Below are positions 60,901 to 64,000 of a stretch of DNA of 64,000 nt, piece by piece. Location of the stretch: contig CM062200.1 of NCBI GenBank assembly GCA_031216445.1, forward strand, positions 21,497,501 to 21,561,500. Direction: 5' to 3'. Under the pieces are notes generated by a model. The model was not told where the DNA came from. It ran no database searches and saw only the letters and a list, made by a program, of their open reading frames with translations. Numbering within the stretch: position 1 is the stretch's first letter; every line of letters starts with the position of its first letter. The position numbers and the translations under genes were made by a program. This DNA comes from Lateolabrax maculatus. Its lineage: Eukaryota > Chordata > Actinopteri > Acropomatiformes > Lateolabracidae.

Positions 60901-63900
60901 TATTTCATCAAAAGAAGTTGATAAATAAGCAAACTTGCTCTGAATGATGTTATTCAACAATACTGAGTGTTTTCATAATAATGTGACCATAATAAACATC
61001 AACTGTCATAAAACACCTTATTTCATCAAAAGAAGTTGATAAATAAGCAAAGTAAACATCAACAGAACTGAATGATGTTATTCAACAGAACTGAGTGTTT
61101 TCATAATAATGTGACCATAATAAACATCAACAGTCATAAAACACCTTATTTCATCAAAAGAAGTTGATAAATAGAGCAAACTTGCTCTGAATGATGTTAT
61201 TCAACAGAACTGAGTGTTTCCATGCTTCTGTTATGAAAATAAACATCAACAGTCAAAAAACACCTTATTTCATCAAAAGAAGTTGATAAATAAGCAAACT
61301 TGCTCTGAATGATGTTATTCAACAGAAAGGAGTGTTTTCATAATAATGTGACCATAATAAACATCAACAGTCATAAAACACCTTATTTCATCAAAAGAAG
61401 TTGATAAATAAGCAAACTTGCTCTGAATGATGTTATTCAACAGAAAGGAGTGTTTTCATAATAATGTGACCATAATAAACATCAACTGTCATAAAACACC
61501 TTATTTCATCAAAGAAGTTGATAAATAAGCAAAACTTGCTTCTGAATGATGTTATTCAACAGAAAGGAGTGTTTTCATAATACTGTGACCATAATAAACA
61601 TCAACAGTCATAAAACACCTTATTTCATCAAAAGAAGTTGATAAATAAAGCAAAGTAAACATCAACAGAACTGAATGATGTTATTCAACAGAACTGAGTG
61701 TTTTCATAATAATGTGACCATAATAAACATCAACTGTCATAAAACACCTTATTTCATCAAAAAGAAGTTGATAAATAAGCAAAACTTGCTCTGAATGATG
61801 TTATTTCAACAGAACTGAGTGTTTTTCATAATAATGTGACCATAATAAACATCAACAGTCAAAAAACACCTTATTTCATCAAAAGAAGTTGATAAATAAG
61901 CAAACTTGCTCTGAATGATGTTATTCAACAGAAAGGAGTGTTTTCATAATAATGTGACCATAATAAACATCAACAGTCATAAAACACCTTATTTCATCAA
62001 AAGAAGTTGATAAATAAGCAAACTTGCTCTGAATGATGTTATTCAACAGAAAGGAGTGTTTTCATAATAATGTGACCATAATAAACATCAACTGTCATAA
62101 AACACCTTATTTCATCAAAAGAAGTTGATAAATAAGCAAACTTGCTCTGAATGATGTTATTCAACAGAACTGAGTGTTTTTCATAATAATGTGACCATAA
62201 TAAACATCAACAGTCATAAAACACCTTATTTCATCAAAAGAAGTTGATAAATAAGCAAACTTGCTCTGAATGATGTTATTCAACAGAAAGGAGTGTTTTC
62301 ATAATAATGTGACCATAATAAACATCAACAGTCATAAAACACCTTATTTCATCAAAAGAAGTTGATAAATAAGCAAACTTGCTCTGAATGATGTTATTCA
62401 ACAGAAAGGAGTGTTTTCATAATACTGTGACCATAATAAACATCAACTGTCATAAAACACCTTATTTCATCAAAAGAAGTTGATAAATAAGCAAACTTGC
62501 TCTGAATGATGTTATTCAACAGAACTGAGTGATTTCATAATAATGTGACCATAATAAACATCAACAGTCATAAAACACCTTATTTCATCAAAAGAAGTTG
62601 ATAAACAAGCAAAGTAAATATCAACAGAACTGAATGATGTTATTCAACAGAAAGGAGTGTTTTCATAATAATGTGACCATAATAAACATCAACAGTCATA
62701 AAACACCTTATTTCAACAAAAGAAGTTGATAAATAAGCAAACTTGCTCTGAATGATGTTATTCAACAGAAAGGAGAGTGTTTTCATAATAATGTGACCAT
62801 AATAAACATCAACAGTCATAAAACACCTTATTTCATCAAAAGAAGTTGATAAATAAGCAAAGTAAACATCAACAGAACTGAATGATGTTATTCAACAGAA
62901 CTGAGTGTTTTTCATAATAATGTGACCCATAATAAACATCAACAGTCATAAAACACCTTATTTCATCAAAAGAAGTTGATAAATAAGCAAACTTGCTCTG
63001 AATGATGTTATTCAACAGAACTGAGTGTTTCCATGCTTCTGTTATGAAAATAAACATCAACAGTCAAAAAACACCTTATTTCATCAAAAGAAGTTGATAA
63101 ATAAGCAAACTTGCTCTGAATGATGTTATTCAACAGAAAGGAGTGTTTTCATAATACTGTGACCATAATAAACATCAACAGTCATAAAACACCTTATTTC
63201 ATCAAAAGAAGTTGATAAATAAGCAAAGTAAACATCAACAGAACTGAATGATGTTATTCAACAGAACTGAGTGTTTTTCATAATAATGTGACCATAATAA
63301 ACATCAACTGTCATAAAAACACCTTATTTCATCAAAAGAAGTTGATAAATAAGCAAAGTAAACATCAACAGAACTGAATGATGTTATTCAACAGAACTGA
63401 GTGTTTTCATAATAATGTGACCATAATAAACATCAACAGTCAAAAAACACGTTATTTCATCAAAAGAAGTTGATAAATAAGCAAACTTGCTCTGAATGAT
63501 GTTATTCAACAGAAAGGAGTGTTTTCATAATAATGTGACCATAATAAACATCAACAGTCATAAAACACCTTATTTCATCAAAAGAAGTTGATAAATAAGC
63601 AAAGTAAACATCAACAGAACTGAATGATGTTATTCAACAGAACTGAGTGTTTTCATAATAATGTGACCATAATAAACATCAACAGTCATAAAACACCTTA
63701 TTTCATCAAAAGAAGTTGATAAATAAGCAAAGTAAATATCAACAGAACTGAATGATGTTATTCAACAGAAAGGAGTGTTTTCATAATAATGTGACCATAA
63801 TAAACATCAACAGTCATAAAACACCTTATTTCAACAAAAGAAGTTGATAAATAAACAAACTTGCTCTGAATGATGTTATTAAAAAGAAAGGAGTGTTTTC

Positions 63901-64000
63901 ATAATAATGTGACCATAATAAACATCAACAGTCATAAAACACCTTATTTTCATCAAAAGAAGTTGATAAATAAGCAAAGTAAACATCAACAGAACTGAAT
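51966..64000 (+). repeat. Satellite array 2, 118-bp monomer (with a 128-bp form), roughly 100 copies, runs off the window
   Basis: Successive GAATGATGTTATTC words recur every 118 bp (for example 52261, 52379, 52497, 52615). A second form replaces AACTTGCTCTG with AGTAAACATCAACAGAACTG and is 10 bp longer. One segment has two equal-length variants: TTTCATAATAATGTGACCA and TTTCCATGCTTCTGTTATG. Other variants are AGAACTGAG or AGAAAGGAG. Monomers lack CpG apart from a rare ACACGTTATT variant. The array starts at the dispersed repeat and does not end within the window. The copy number is array length divided by monomer length. Confidence 0.97.

Noticed and set aside
62869..63060. 63-codon open frame on the minus strand in the satellite
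   Set aside because: It is a by-product of the repeat sequence, made of repeated monomer translation. No independent coding signal.
51966..64000. Regular repeats resembling a CRISPR array
   Set aside because: Repeats are contiguous 118-128-bp monomers with no unique spacers, in a eukaryotic context. This is a satellite.
51966..64000. Centromere-type CENP-B box in the satellite
   Set aside because: Monomers almost lack CpG and I see no match to the TTCG...CGGG pattern. Centromere function cannot be argued from the sequence.
1..64000. tRNA or rRNA genes
   Set aside because: I saw no cloverleaf with A and B boxes and no rRNA-like sequence. A dedicated scan was not possible here.

Overview
This is AT-rich eukaryotic genomic DNA, almost certainly from a teleost fish. 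The evidence is fish-type retroviral pol fragments, an L2-like LINE fragment, repeats common in fish genomes, a decayed trace-amine-receptor (TAAR) gene of fish type, and multi-exon remnants of two protein families that are expanded in fish. No gene in the window reads as intact. Family names come from memory of the families; no search was run.

Positions 1-38534 form a tandem array of a unit of about 10.75-11.25 kb. There are three full periods plus truncated units at both ends. Each unit reads: retroviral LTR, LINE fragment, 5' part of a retroviral pol (gag tail to mid-RT), a block of about 7.4 kb, then the 3' part of the same pol (YVDD to integrase) and the next LTR. The 7.4 kb block splits the RT reading frame. 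It has CACTGTAAA inverted ends and an exact 4-bp AGTA duplication on each side, so I read it as a DNA transposon inserted into the provirus. It carries no recognisable transposase. Instead it carries a spliced chimeric gene: four C2H2 zinc fingers fused without an intron to a PB1-domain protein of the fish 'SAMD3-like' type. All copies share the same stops and frameshifts, so the gene broke before the array grew. The array probably grew by unequal recombination between LTRs or whole units. The unit starting at the left edge has lost about 4.9 kb.

Positions 38535-42500 hold a second, related but distinct retroviral remnant. A gag-like start with a PPPY motif is fused to the RNase H tail and integrase, and an 18-bp-arm palindrome breaks the frame. 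Positions 42500-46285 hold two copies of a dispersed repeat and the TAAR pseudogene (44044-45041).

Positions 46285-64000 are dominated by a satellite with a 118-bp monomer. A short array (46285-47120) lies in one orientation, diverged monomers follow, and a large array (about 51965 to the window end, roughly 100 monomers) lies in the opposite orientation. The large array has 118-bp and 128-bp forms, two sequence variants of one segment and long-range duplicated blocks. Single-base indels become common after about 59 kb, which looks like an assembly-quality signal. The interval 47.6-51.96 kb holds a possible solo LTR, a degenerate minisatellite and a pair of direct repeats.
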